From positions 1 to 37,911 of the forward strand of contig JAGVBT010000013.1 of the NCBI GenBank assembly GCA_020059605.1: 37,911 nt of DNA. The letters run 5' to 3'. Within the stretch, counting starts at the first letter, position 1. Each line of letters starts with the position of its first letter. Below, piece by piece: positions 1-6,038 of the stretch. Origin of the DNA: Deltaproteobacteria bacterium. GTDB taxonomy: Bacteria > Desulfobacterota > BSN033 > UBA1163. The position numbers and the translations under genes are program-made. The notes below the pieces were generated by a model. The model was not told the DNA's origin. It saw nothing but the letters and a program-made list of their open reading frames with translations, and made no database searches.

Positions 1-110
1 ACACGGTCAGTTACCAAAGAGGGGTAATTCCTCCTTTTTGCCCGCTGCGCCAGCGCTTGCGCGGCGGGCAAAGGGAGGTCCGGAGGGATTTTATAAATCG
101 ATATCTTTTC
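1..110. repeat. Palindromic intergenic repeat, inverted copy of 34872-34965
   Basis: A strong hairpin lies at about 30-78, with arms TTTGCCCGC and GCGGGCAAA extended by CTCC/GGGAGG. The reverse complement of this stretch closely matches 34872-34965, including the CCCTCCCTTTGC and AGCGCTGGCGCAGCGGGCAA blocks and the following CCCCTCTTTGG. It is therefore a dispersed repeat, cut by the window edge on the left. No coding potential was seen in 1-157. Confidence 0.75.
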
Positions 111-157
111 TATTTTGAGACCGTTAATATCGACTTCATCGTCAACTTTAAAACTTC

Positions 158-186
158 TTGACATCTCAGGATGTTTTTAAGATAAT
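158..186 (+). promoter_or_regulatory. Sigma-70-type promoter for leader 1
   Basis: TTGACA at 158-163 is a perfect -35 box. It is followed by a 17-base spacer and GATAAT at 181-186, which matches five of six consensus bases. Transcription would start near 193, almost exactly where the structured leader begins at 195. This tight fit supports both the promoter and the RNA element. Confidence 0.75.
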
Positions 187-194
187 ATTTTTAA

Positions 195-284
195 GGCTGT
201 GAAGTTAGCCATAAACGCCCTGATGATATCGGGATAGGCTCATAGGGCCAATAACTTCTACCCATCCGGTAGAAGTTTTTTTTT
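195..284 (+). promoter_or_regulatory. Fluoride-riboswitch-like pseudoknot leader (divergent) with terminator
   Basis: A stem GGCT (195-198)/AGCC (207-210) closes a loop containing GAAGTT (201-206). That loop is complementary to AACTTC (253-258), as in the crcB-motif pseudoknot. ATAAACGCC (211-219) matches the conserved segment after the first stem in fluoride riboswitches, and the element ends CTTCTAC. AACTTC is also the 5' arm of the terminator, so pseudoknot and terminator are mutually exclusive. It departs from the consensus where GAUG should be (TGTG here) and where UGAUG should precede the last strand (CAATA here). It may be a variant fluoride switch, a relative with another ligand, or a decayed copy. 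Confidence 0.55.
253..284 (+). terminator. Intrinsic terminator of leader 1
   Basis: AACTTCTACC (253-262) pairs with GGTAGAAGTT (268-277), and a run of nine T covers 276-284. It lies upstream of the DUF2267-like gene, so it acts as an attenuator rather than a gene-end terminator. Confidence 0.8.
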
Positions 285-305
285 GGTGAGAAAGGGGGTG
301 AGGGA

Positions 306-563
306 ATGGAAACGCGGAAAGAATTTCTCGAAGCAGTCATGAAGATGGCGAATCTGAGAGATTTGAAACAGGCGGATGCAACAGCCCGGGCGGTCATCTC
401 CTTGACCAAGGCAATCATCGGAGAGGAGTTGTCTCAAAAGATCGCAGAACTCTCCCCGCCCGATCTTCGTGAAGGGTGGGAGTCCATCAGGCCGGCCTAC
501 TTATTCGACGACTACGAGCGCGATGAATTGTTGTTCGAAACCGGCGAGGTCTCCGAAGGGTAG
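306..563 (+). CDS. DUF2267-like small protein
   Basis: An 85-residue soluble protein whose middle (about residues 5-60: FLEAVMKMANL, AVISLTKAIIGEELSQKIAEL, PPDLREGWES) follows the DUF2267 pattern of paired helices with a leucine-rich core and an LP-x-x-LR-like end. The function of DUF2267 is not established. The ATG at 306 has a strong purine-rich ribosome site (GGGGGTGAGGGA). It is the first gene after leader 1, so its transcription should depend on the attenuator at 253-284. The C-terminal segment (YLFDDYERDELLFETGEV) is acidic. The family assignment is by eye from the pattern only. A role in ion stress would be inference from the neighbouring fluoride riboswitch genes. Confidence 0.7.
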   Translation: METRKEFLEAVMKMANLRDLKQADATARAVISLTKAIIGEELSQKIAELSPPDLREGWESIRPAYLFDDYERDELLFETGEVSEG

Positions 564-566
564 AAA

Positions 567-586
567 ATCATTTCCTGTGAAATGAT
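567..586 (+). other. Short hairpin after the DUF2267-like gene
   Basis: ATCATTTC (567-574) and GAAATGAT (579-586) form a perfect 8-bp stem with loop CTGT directly after the stop codon. No T-tract follows, so it is not a classical terminator. It may protect the 3' end of the upstream message or be the first stem of leader 2. Confidence 0.5.
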
Positions 587-589
587 CAT

Positions 590-673
590 GGGGGATGAAG
601 CTTGTCATTCAATGTGATTCCCTGGGGAGAGGACCAGGCCACTTCTACTAAGTGTTGGGTAGAAGTTTTTTTT
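590..673 (+). promoter_or_regulatory. Second fluoride-switch-like leader with attenuator
   Basis: GGGGATGAAG (591-600) matches the GG-n-GAUG core of the crcB motif. GAAG (597-600) can pair with CTTC (642-645) inside CACTTCTAC, which resembles the conserved final strand. An internal hairpin CCTGG/CCAGG sits between them. The same CTTC strand belongs to the terminator arm, so the on/off logic of leader 1 recurs. The P1 stem is poor and the UGAUG block is missing, so this is weaker than leader 1 and much weaker than the canonical element at 1505. No convincing promoter was found between it and the upstream gene, suggesting read-through. Confidence 0.4.
641..673 (+). terminator. Intrinsic terminator of leader 2
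   Basis: ACTTCTAC (641-648) pairs with GTAGAAGT (659-666), followed by eight T (666-673) that abut the ATG at 674. The hairpin would also hide the weak ribosome site AGAAG, so it could act on both transcription and translation. Confidence 0.7.
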
Positions 674-1459
674 ATGGAAAGGCCATTTGCCAGACAGCTT
701 CAGGTTGCACGGGTGATCCGATATCTCAAGGATCGCGAAAAAGAGGAGGGGGGATTCAGCCTTGTCCCCGAGCTGTATCCTGATATTGAAGATACCTATT
801 ATGCCATTCGGACATTAACATTATTGCGCCGTGGGGTCGATCGAATGAAGACCGGCCAATACCTCAAGACGGTCGACTGGACACAGGTAAATTCCCAAAG
901 GACCCTTTACATGCTTGTCTATCTTCATGTCACCTTAAAGCTTGAGTTTCCTCTTCCATTGACCGCCCTTCTCAACCGCGATTGGCCAGCATTTCAAAAT
1001 CTTGACGGCCGGTATTTTCACGATGAGATCCGGAAACTTCTTCACAACCCGTTCAAATCGCCGGCTCCCTCCCCTCTTTTCCGGTTTCAGGACTACGAAA
1101 ATTTGCAATCCCTTCGGAAGAAGGTTTCGGTCTTGCTCAATCATGGCATTGATTTTGATGGAGAAGAAATGATCCAATGGGTTCGGCTGTCCCAGAATGG
1201 AGATGGAGGGTTCGGGTTCTATCCCGGAACGACGTCGTTTATGGAAAATACCTACTGCGCCCTCGAAATTTTATCAAGGCTCGGCGGCTCACCCCTGAAG
1301 ATCGATGATTGCCGGGAATACATCCTCAACTGCCAGACCAAGAGCGGTGGATTCGGCAGGGCGCCCATAAGCTTCCCTTTCATTGAGAGTACGTTTCATG
1401 CCGTTTCGGGGTTGTTTTTGCTTAGAGGAATGGAAAAAAAGAAAAAATCATTTGAGTGA
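674..1459 (+). CDS. Prenyltransferase/squalene-cyclase-type repeat protein
   Basis: A 261-residue protein with several copies of the GGF-x(6-10)-(D/E)-x-T-(Y/F)-x-A-(L/I/V) motif: near the N terminus (GGFSLVPELYPDIEDTYYAI), near residue 190 (GGFGFYPGTTSFMENTYCAL) and at the C terminus (GGFGRAPISFPFIESTFHAV). These are alpha-alpha toroid repeats of the prenyltransferase beta subunit and terpene cyclase superfamily. No DxDD cyclase motif or clear zinc triad is visible and there is no signal peptide, so the enzymatic role is unknown. I chose the ATG at 674, directly after the leader terminator. An earlier in-frame TTG at 602 lies inside the structured leader and would translate it. The position right after a fluoride-switch-like leader suggests ion-stress control, which is inference. 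Confidence 0.75.
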   Translation: MERPFARQLQVARVIRYLKDREKEEGGFSLVPELYPDIEDTYYAIRTLTLLRRGVDRMKTGQYLKTVDWTQVNSQRTLYMLVYLHVTLKLEFPLPLTALLNRDWPAFQNLDGRYFHDEIRKLLHNPFKSPAPSPLFRFQDYENLQSLRKKVSVLLNHGIDFDGEEMIQWVRLSQNGDGGFGFYPGTTSFMENTYCALEILSRLGGSPLKIDDCREYILNCQTKSGGFGRAPISFPFIESTFHAVSGLFLLRGMEKKKKSFE

Positions 1460-1462
1460 AGC

Positions 1463-1492
1463 TTGACAGTAGCTCTCTGAGATTGTTATGAA
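1463..1492 (+). promoter_or_regulatory. Sigma-70-type promoter for the fluoride riboswitch operon
   Basis: TTGACA at 1463-1468, an 18-base spacer, then TATGAA at 1487-1492 (four of six consensus bases). Transcription would begin near 1499, just ahead of the aptamer at 1505. Confidence 0.6.
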
Positions 1493-1504
1493 AGGGCAGA
1501 TGAA

Positions 1505-1632
1505 GGTGATGGAGTTCACCTGAGAACCGCCGATGAGGCTGATGACTCCTGCGAATATGGTTTGGCAGGAGTCATCAAAAGGTAAGCCTTAGAAATGACT
1601 CCTGCCAGGAAAATTTCTGGAGGAGTTTTTTT
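1505..1632 (+). promoter_or_regulatory. Fluoride riboswitch (crcB motif) with expression platform
   Basis: The aptamer (1505-1552) matches the crcB consensus closely: GGTGATGGAGTTCACC at 1505-1520, then AACCGCC, GGCTGATGACTCCTGC at 1537-1552, with the pseudoknot GGAGT (1511-1515)/ACTCC (1545-1549). Downstream, 1564-1576 can pair with the aptamer end (1541-1552) or with a second copy of that sequence at 1595-1606. The second copy is otherwise the 5' arm of the terminator at 1598-1632. Fluoride binding should hold 1545-1549 in the pseudoknot, free 1564-1575 to form the antiterminator, and turn the antiporter gene on. The fluoride specificity of this RNA family is established; the switching path here is read from base-pairing. 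Confidence 0.92.
1598..1632 (+). terminator. Attenuator that also hides the ribosome site
   Basis: ACTCC and CCAG (1598-1608) pair with CTGG and GGAGT (1617-1626), followed by seven T (1626-1632). The ribosome site GGAGGAG of the antiporter gene is the 3' arm, so the closed hairpin blocks both elongation and ribosome access. Confidence 0.85.
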
Positions 1633-2802
1633 ATGACGGACCACACTATCGCTCTTATCATTTCCTTACTTGTATTTCTCGGAAGTCTCATTTCCGTAGA
1701 GACAGGCATTTCGGTCGCGCTCATTGAGATTACCCTGGGAGTGATCGGGGGGAATTTTCTCAACCTCTCGCCTACCCCCTGGCTGATCTTTCTGGCAGGT
1801 TTCGGAGGAATCCTGTTGACCTTCCTGGCGGGGGCGGAGGTGGACCTTTTCATCTTGAGGGAAAAGGCCAAAGAAAGCTTACTGATTGGAGGGGTTTCAT
1901 TCCTTGCTCCCTTTCTGGGCACGATCGCTTACTGCTATTGGGTCGCCCATTGGACGTTAAACGCATCTATCATTGGAGGGATCGCCCTTTCTACAACCTC
2001 TCTGGCCGTAATCTATGCCGTCCTGGTGGAGACAGGATTAACCAATTATGAAATTGGAAAGATCCTCATGGCCTCCTGTTTTATTACCGATCTAGGGACA
2101 GCGCTGGCGCTAAGCCTCATCTTTGCGGAATTCAACGCCTCCACACTGGTCTTCGCCGGGGTTTCGGCCGTGGTCATTTTTGCCATGCCCAGGATTTCCC
2201 CGTTTCTTTTCAAACGATATGGCGACCGGGTGATCGAGCCGGAGATCAAATTCCTCTTCTTCATTCTTTTCCTTTTCATCTATGTATCAAAATTGGGATC
2301 AAGCCATGCCATCCTGCCTGCTTTTGTGGCCGGCCTGGCCCTGTCCAAAACCTTCAATGAAAATCGCCTTCTTCAAAGAAAACTACGGATCATTGACTTT
2401 GCGATGATCACCCCTTTCTTTTTCATCAACGGAGGAATCAATGTCTCGCTAAAAATGCTTTATCAAAACGTCGGCCTGTTTGCGATCCTCTTCGGCGTGA
2501 AACAGATCACCAAGGTTGCGGGCATCTATCCCTTTGCGCGGAGATATGTGAGGAAGGAGGCGATGTTTACCACCCTTTTGATGAGCACCGGTCTCACCAT
2601 GGGAACAATTTCTTCAATGTTCGGGCTTTCGACAGGCATGATTGATCAAACCCAATTCTCGGTCCTGGTTGCAGCAGTGGTGGCCAGCGCCATTTTGCCC
2701 ACGTTTATTGCCCAGAAGTGGTTCTACCCGTCCCATGTCATGAACGAAGACCATGGTCGCGAACGGCCGCCCGGCGAGAAGATAGGAGGGAAAGATGTTT
2801 AA
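1633..2802 (+). CDS. CPA2-type cation/proton antiporter under fluoride riboswitch
   Basis: A 389-residue integral membrane protein with about 11-12 hydrophobic segments, resembling the Na+/H+ exchanger domain of the CPA2 family (for example the GGNFLNLSP, FLAGAEVDL, STTSLAVIYAVL and ITDLGTALAL segments). FITDLG carries the polar/acidic pair typical of the ion-binding site. The ATG at 1633 follows the switchable ribosome site directly. Fluoride riboswitches are known to control Na+/H+-antiporter-family genes, so this one probably exports fluoride or compensates the ion and pH imbalance caused by HF entry. Which ion it moves cannot be read from the sequence. It overlaps uspA by 8 bases, so the two are one operon. 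Confidence 0.88.
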   Translation: MTDHTIALIISLLVFLGSLISVETGISVALIEITLGVIGGNFLNLSPTPWLIFLAGFGGILLTFLAGAEVDLFILREKAKESLLIGGVSFLAPFLGTIAYCYWVAHWTLNASIIGGIALSTTSLAVIYAVLVETGLTNYEIGKILMASCFITDLGTALALSLIFAEFNASTLVFAGVSAVVIFAMPRISPFLFKRYGDRVIEPEIKFLFFILFLFIYVSKLGSSHAILPAFVAGLALSKTFNENRLLQRKLRIIDFAMITPFFFINGGINVSLKMLYQNVGLFAILFGVKQITKVAGIYPFARRYVRKEAMFTTLLMSTGLTMGTISSMFGLSTGMIDQTQFSVLVAAVVASAILPTFIAQKWFYPSHVMNEDHGRERPPGEKIGGKDV

Positions 2803-3217
2803 GAAGATACTGGTGGGAAATGACGGTTCCGAGGGGGCTAAAAAAGCGTTAATGGCCGCCATTCATCTGGCTAAACATACCGGGGCGGAGCTCCATTCGA
2901 TCTCCGTGGAAGAGGACCTTCCCCATTATGCGGCAACCGTGGGAGAAGTCTTAGAAGCCAAGGCGGAGAAAAACGGGTACTTCGAAAGATTAAATCAAGA
3001 GTCAAGAGAGATGGCGGCGAAGGAGGGCATCCCGCTACAAACGCATGTGATCGCGGGACACGAAGTGCAGACCATCGTGGATTATGTCAGAGAAGGCCAT
3101 TTTGATCTGGTGGTCATTGGATTCATGGGGCACTCGAAAATCTATGACCGGGTATGGGGAAGCACTTCGCAAAATATCACCCGGTTGGCTCCCTGCACGG
3201 TCATGGTGGTTAAATAA
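2795..3217 (+). CDS. Universal stress protein, UspA family
   Basis: A 140-residue single UspA domain. It starts KKILVGNDGSEGAKKALMAA (family pattern ILV-x-D-GS) and ends with the nucleotide-binding pattern G-(F)-MGHSKIYDRVWGS(T)SQNITRLAPCTVMVVK, close to G-x2-G-x9-G-(S/T). This suggests an ATP-binding type. The ATG at 2795 has AGGAGGGAAAG upstream and lies inside the antiporter gene, so the pair is translationally coupled and under the same fluoride switch. UspA genes are among the known members of fluoride riboswitch regulons. The gene ends 7 bases from the convergent selenoprotein gene, and no terminator is visible between them. Confidence 0.92.
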   Translation: MFKKILVGNDGSEGAKKALMAAIHLAKHTGAELHSISVEEDLPHYAATVGEVLEAKAEKNGYFERLNQESREMAAKEGIPLQTHVIAGHEVQTIVDYVREGHFDLVVIGFMGHSKIYDRVWGSTSQNITRLAPCTVMVVK

Positions 3218-3224
3218 GAAACCG

Positions 3225-4385
3225 TTAAGGTTTGGGAGGGGGCCGGCTGTCATAAATACGGGGTTCGCTCTTTTCAGGAAATTTGGACTTGTAGTCCTCG
3301 ACCCATTTCTTGATGTCAGGATCGTCCTTAACGGCCTCTGCGAGGGGAAAGGAACTCATCGTGAAAGGGTTTTTCTCTGCAAACTGTTTGAGGGTGTTTT
3401 CGATATTTTTCACGGTTTCCTGCCACTGCCTTTTTTCAGCCTCCGATGCGGTTGCCGAACTTAATCGTTGCCGGGCCTGCGTCAGATTTCGTTCATAGGT
3501 ATATTTTGTCGCCATATTGTAGAAAGGGGTTTCTCTATTGGAGAAAATCAAATTGAGTTTTTGGGCATACATCCCCTTGGAAGAGGTCTGAAGAATGATT
3601 GTTTTTTTGATGACGGGGGGATTGTTGAGATGAACCCCCGTATGACCTCCGACAATCATGTGGATTCCCGATGTCTTGAAAGCCAGATCCACATCCTGTT
3701 GATAACCAAGATGACTCAGCAGGATGATGAAATCTGTCTGGGATCCCAGTTCGTTGACCATTTCCTGTGCGGTTTCAACCGGGTCCCGGAAAATTAACCC
3801 GCTCCTTCTCGGATCGGAGGGACCTGTGAACACCTCCGGCGCAAGCAGGCTGAAAATCCCGACCCTCAACCCGTTGACCTCCTGCACGACGGAGCGCTGA
3901 AAAAGCGGCTGGTTGGAATCCTGATCAACCAGATTGGAAGAAAGGAACGGGATACGGGATCTTTTCGAAAGGTCCACGAGAAATTTCTTGCCGAGAGTGA
4001 GATCATCATCTCCGATTCCAATGGCATGATAGCCTATTCGCTCCAGGCTCTTCAGGATGAGAGAGGCCCTTTCTTCTAACCCCTCCCTTTCATTCTCCGG
4101 ATGGGGAACATGGAATTTTTTAAAAAAAAGATCTCCCGCATCCAGAAGGAGCAAACCTTTTTCCCTCTCTCTCACTTCTTTCACCCAGGTTGCTCTTCTG
4201 GCCAGACCGCCAAAACGAAGCGTCGGCCCTCACACCGGGCAGGGATCGATCTCTCCATTGATATTATTGCTGTAAAGGACGGTGACGGAGGGAGGCAGGG
4301 GTTGTCCTGCCAAAAAAGGACAATCCAAGGCAAAAAAAGCCAACGCCCATAAAATGAAGCCGATCATTCTTTGGATGTTGTTCAT
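3225..4385 (-). CDS. Selenoprotein metallophosphoesterase/5'-nucleotidase-like, CxxU
   Basis: A 386-residue exported protein if the in-frame TGA at 4232-4230 is read as selenocysteine (residue 52). Upstream of it lie a good signal peptide (MIGFILWALAFFALDCPFLAG) and LYSNNINGEIDPCPV. Downstream the frame continues GPTLRFGGLARRATWVKEV into a 5'-nucleotidase/metallophosphatase domain with LLLDAGDLF, SSNLVD and IVGGHTG. The paralogue at 7497-8606 aligns across the TGA and has PCGTC where this has C49-P-V-U52, so Sec replaces the second Cys. A hairpin with loop GGUCUG starts 8 bases after the TGA. The metal site is divergent: there is no DxH, and GNH(D/E) is replaced by GDDD. Substrate unknown. 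The ATG at 4383-4385 follows GGGGTAAGGCGGA. The alternative is a pseudogene with a nonsense mutation, which I consider unlikely. Confidence 0.83.
4192..4221 (-). promoter_or_regulatory. SECIS hairpin for the CxxU metallophosphoesterase
   Basis: On the - strand, GCUU (4221-4218) and UUUUGGC (4215-4209) pair with GCCAGAA (4202-4196) and GAGC (4195-4192), with a 2-base bulge. The apical loop is GGUCUG (4208-4203), the same GGUCU found in the E. coli fdhF SECIS loop. The loop begins 21 bases after the UGA, within the usual bacterial range. Confidence 0.75.
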
Positions 4386-4403
4386 TCCGCCTTACCCCTT
4401 TTC

Positions 4404-4431
4404 ATTATAGCATGGTTCCCTTTCATTTCCA
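4404..4431 (-). promoter_or_regulatory. Possible promoter for the CxxU gene
   Basis: On the - strand a perfect TATAAT (4409-4404) lies about 20 bases before the start codon. TGGAAA 16 bases upstream is a four-of-six -35 match. This would give the selenoprotein gene its own transcript besides read-through from the large cluster. Confidence 0.4.
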
Positions 4432-4476
4432 CCATTTCAATCAAATGATCTTCGATGCCACGGTTGTCGTTGCCTT

Positions 4477-5340
4477 TTATCCCGGGCCCGTCTCTTTTTC
4501 GATCACATCGAGGATTCTCCTGATAACGTCGTAATCCGAAGGAGATGTTTCTATAAACCCATGTTGAATCTCCTCATCCCATTTCGCCATTAATTTTCGG
4601 GTTCCCGGATTTTTCGGATTCAGTTTAAGAAGGGTCGCCTTAACGGACTGAACCATTTCTTCCGATGCTTCCGCCCGAACAATAATTGATACCGTCGGGA
4701 CCGGGTCGGTGATGTGGAGATGCCGAAGTCCTTTCTTTTTATATTGATGAGCCACAATATCCTTCACGGCCCCCGCATCAAACTCTCCCGCCAGGACGGC
4801 TTCGATGACATAATCATGGCTTCGAAGAAATGCGTACCGTTTCAAATCTTTCAACCCGACACCCGACTTAAGCAGATGATACCTTGGGAGGATATGGCCT
4901 GCGGTAGACCATTCTTGGGCAAAAGCAAAACTCCTTTTTTTGAGATCTGAAAGGTTCCGAATTGAACTGTCCTCCCGGGTAACAATGATCCCCCGATAAT
5001 ACGGACTTCCGTCTTTACTTAAGGCGCGCAGGATAGGGTTCACGGGGAACTTTTCTTTCGCTTTAAGATAAGGAATGGGACCGCACAAGGCGATGGGAGT
5101 CTCGCCCATCTCCGTCCTTCCAATGGTCTCCTGGTAAAAAGGTGCGAGCTTGATTTTGAACCGGTAGGCTGTGTTTTGATTCAGGTAATCGACAAAAGGC
5201 TCGTAAAGCCTTCTCATGGTTCGTAGATCATATTTCGGGCAAAGCCCAAATTGAATAACCTCTTGGGAAAAGACGGATGAGGACGGAAAAATGAAGAAAA
5301 AGACAGAGAGAAATATGAGTAGCCTAAATCGATGCCCCAT
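4477..5340 (-). CDS. PhnD-like periplasmic substrate-binding protein
   Basis: A 287-residue exported protein of the phosphate/phosphonate (PhnD/AioX) binding-protein family: signal peptide (LLIFLSVFFFIFPSSSVFSQ), then IQFGLCPKYDLRTMRRLYEPFVDYL, ALCGPIPYL, and the central block LSDLKKRSFAFAQEWSTAGHILPRYHLL. No ABC permease or ATPase gene is nearby, so it is more likely a sensor or scavenging binder than part of a transporter. AioX of this family binds arsenite through cysteine. Here the mature domain has Cys in FGLCP and ALCGP, which makes arsenite binding a fair inference given the neighbours. I chose the ATG at 5340 (AAGGTG upstream) over an earlier ATG at 5394 because the signal peptide follows it directly. 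Confidence 0.8.
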   Translation of the reverse strand: MGHRFRLLIFLSVFFFIFPSSSVFSQEVIQFGLCPKYDLRTMRRLYEPFVDYLNQNTAYRFKIKLAPFYQETIGRTEMGETPIALCGPIPYLKAKEKFPVNPILRALSKDGSPYYRGIIVTREDSSIRNLSDLKKRSFAFAQEWSTAGHILPRYHLLKSGVGLKDLKRYAFLRSHDYVIEAVLAGEFDAGAVKDIVAHQYKKKGLRHLHITDPVPTVSIIVRAEASEEMVQSVKATLLKLNPKNPGTRKLMAKWDEEIQHGFIETSPSDYDVIRRILDVIEKETGPG

Positions 5341-5434
5341 CAACACCTTACTCCCGATTGACACGTTTTTTAAATCATTTCTTTTACACTTCAATCTTGA
5401 ATAAAAACCTAATCGATAGTGGTGAAAATGTCAA

Positions 5435-5662
5435 TTATTTTTGCCAATGACCCATCATCCTGGACATCATCTCTTTCATGGGGAAATTCATCCCCTTCAT
5501 CATCTCCATACAGCGAGGCATCATCTCCTGCATTAAAGATGGATCCCCCATGCCGGTCTGGCAAAATTCGGGAATTAACTCTTTCATCGCTTCCTTTTGC
5601 TCCTCCCAAGATAACGCCTTAAACCGGATTACAAAATCATTTACTTTACTTCCCTGTTCCAT
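5435..5662 (-). CDS. Small Met/Cys-rich protein of unknown function
   Basis: A 75-residue protein with a helical N-terminal half (FVIRFKALSWEEQKEAMKELIPEF) and a C-terminal half crowded with Met and Cys (MQEMMPRCMEMMKGM, MKEMMSRMMGHW). I do not recognise a named family. The Met, Cys and His content suggests binding of soft metal or metalloid ions, which is inference. The ribosome site GAGGAGG lies 5 bases before the ATG at 5662. The gene begins one base after the stop codon of the UxxU selenoprotein, so the two are certainly co-transcribed and probably translationally coupled. Confidence 0.75.
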   Translation of the reverse strand: MEQGSKVNDFVIRFKALSWEEQKEAMKELIPEFCQTGMGDPSLMQEMMPRCMEMMKGMNFPMKEMMSRMMGHWQK

Positions 5663-5663
5663 C

Positions 5664-5990
5664 TTAACCTCCTCTTCTCGATTTGGTTTGATCTTTTTTG
5701 TCTTTAATATACTCCCTGTATTCCTTCATGAGGACGTTTTTATACTCACGGCGGGCGGAGGACGGAATATAATTATTATTTTTCTCCAGCCGATAGAGGA
5801 GCTCTTCGGCCGTCTCCTGATTCGGCGGCCTGCCTTCCGAGAAAAGCTCTGTCATGATCTCGTCCAGCCCGTTAATCCGGACCTGTATCCCATCCGGAAA
5901 TCTCAATGTGCGCCGACTACCTGTCGGCGTTTCAGGTTCTCAGCCCACTCATCCATCCCCTTCAATCTGCGAGATTCGATACTCGGTCAT
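5664..5990 (-). CDS. Double-selenocysteine (UxxU) small protein in ars cluster
   Basis: A 108-residue protein if two in-frame TGA codons (5951-5949 and 5942-5940) are read as Sec at residues 14 and 17, giving GDG-U-VG-U-EPE, a UxxU version of a CxxC motif. The ATG at 5990 has an excellent ribosome site (GGGAGGT). The frame continues through RFPDGIQVRINGLDEI, ELLYRLEKNNNYIPSSA and YKNVLMKEYREYI to 5664, a coherent soluble domain. A perfect 7-bp stem with loop AGGUA starts 10 bases after the second TGA. I do not recognise the fold; the C-terminal NYIPSSA segment looks conserved-type. It sits between acr3 and a Met-rich gene. Without Sec decoding, a translated 13-residue peptide with a perfect start would make no sense. 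Confidence 0.78.
5911..5929 (-). promoter_or_regulatory. SECIS hairpin for the UxxU protein
   Basis: CGCCGAC (5929-5923) and GUCGGCG (5917-5911) form a perfect 7-bp stem with loop AGGUA (5922-5918) on the - strand. The loop is 17 bases after the second UGA and 26 after the first, both within the usual bacterial SECIS distance. One element could therefore serve both codons. Confidence 0.8.
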
Positions 5991-6038
5991 GGGATACCTC
6001 CCTGAATGAATATCCCTACGTCGTGATTTTCCTCCCGC

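Noticed and set aside
602-673. Extended start (TTG at 602) for the prenyltransferase-repeat gene
   Set aside because: These 72 bases are the structured leader with terminator and T-tract; the ATG at 674 follows directly and matches the layout of the antiporter gene.
3225-4184. Shorter form of the metallophosphoesterase starting at a GTG (4184)
   Set aside because: It would begin inside the conserved domain with no ribosome site, and it ignores the signal peptide and the conserved N-terminal motif upstream of the TGA.
4230-4232. TGA as a simple nonsense mutation (pseudogene)
   Set aside because: It aligns with a conserved redox Cys, has a SECIS-like hairpin, and three further genes in the same cluster show the same pattern.
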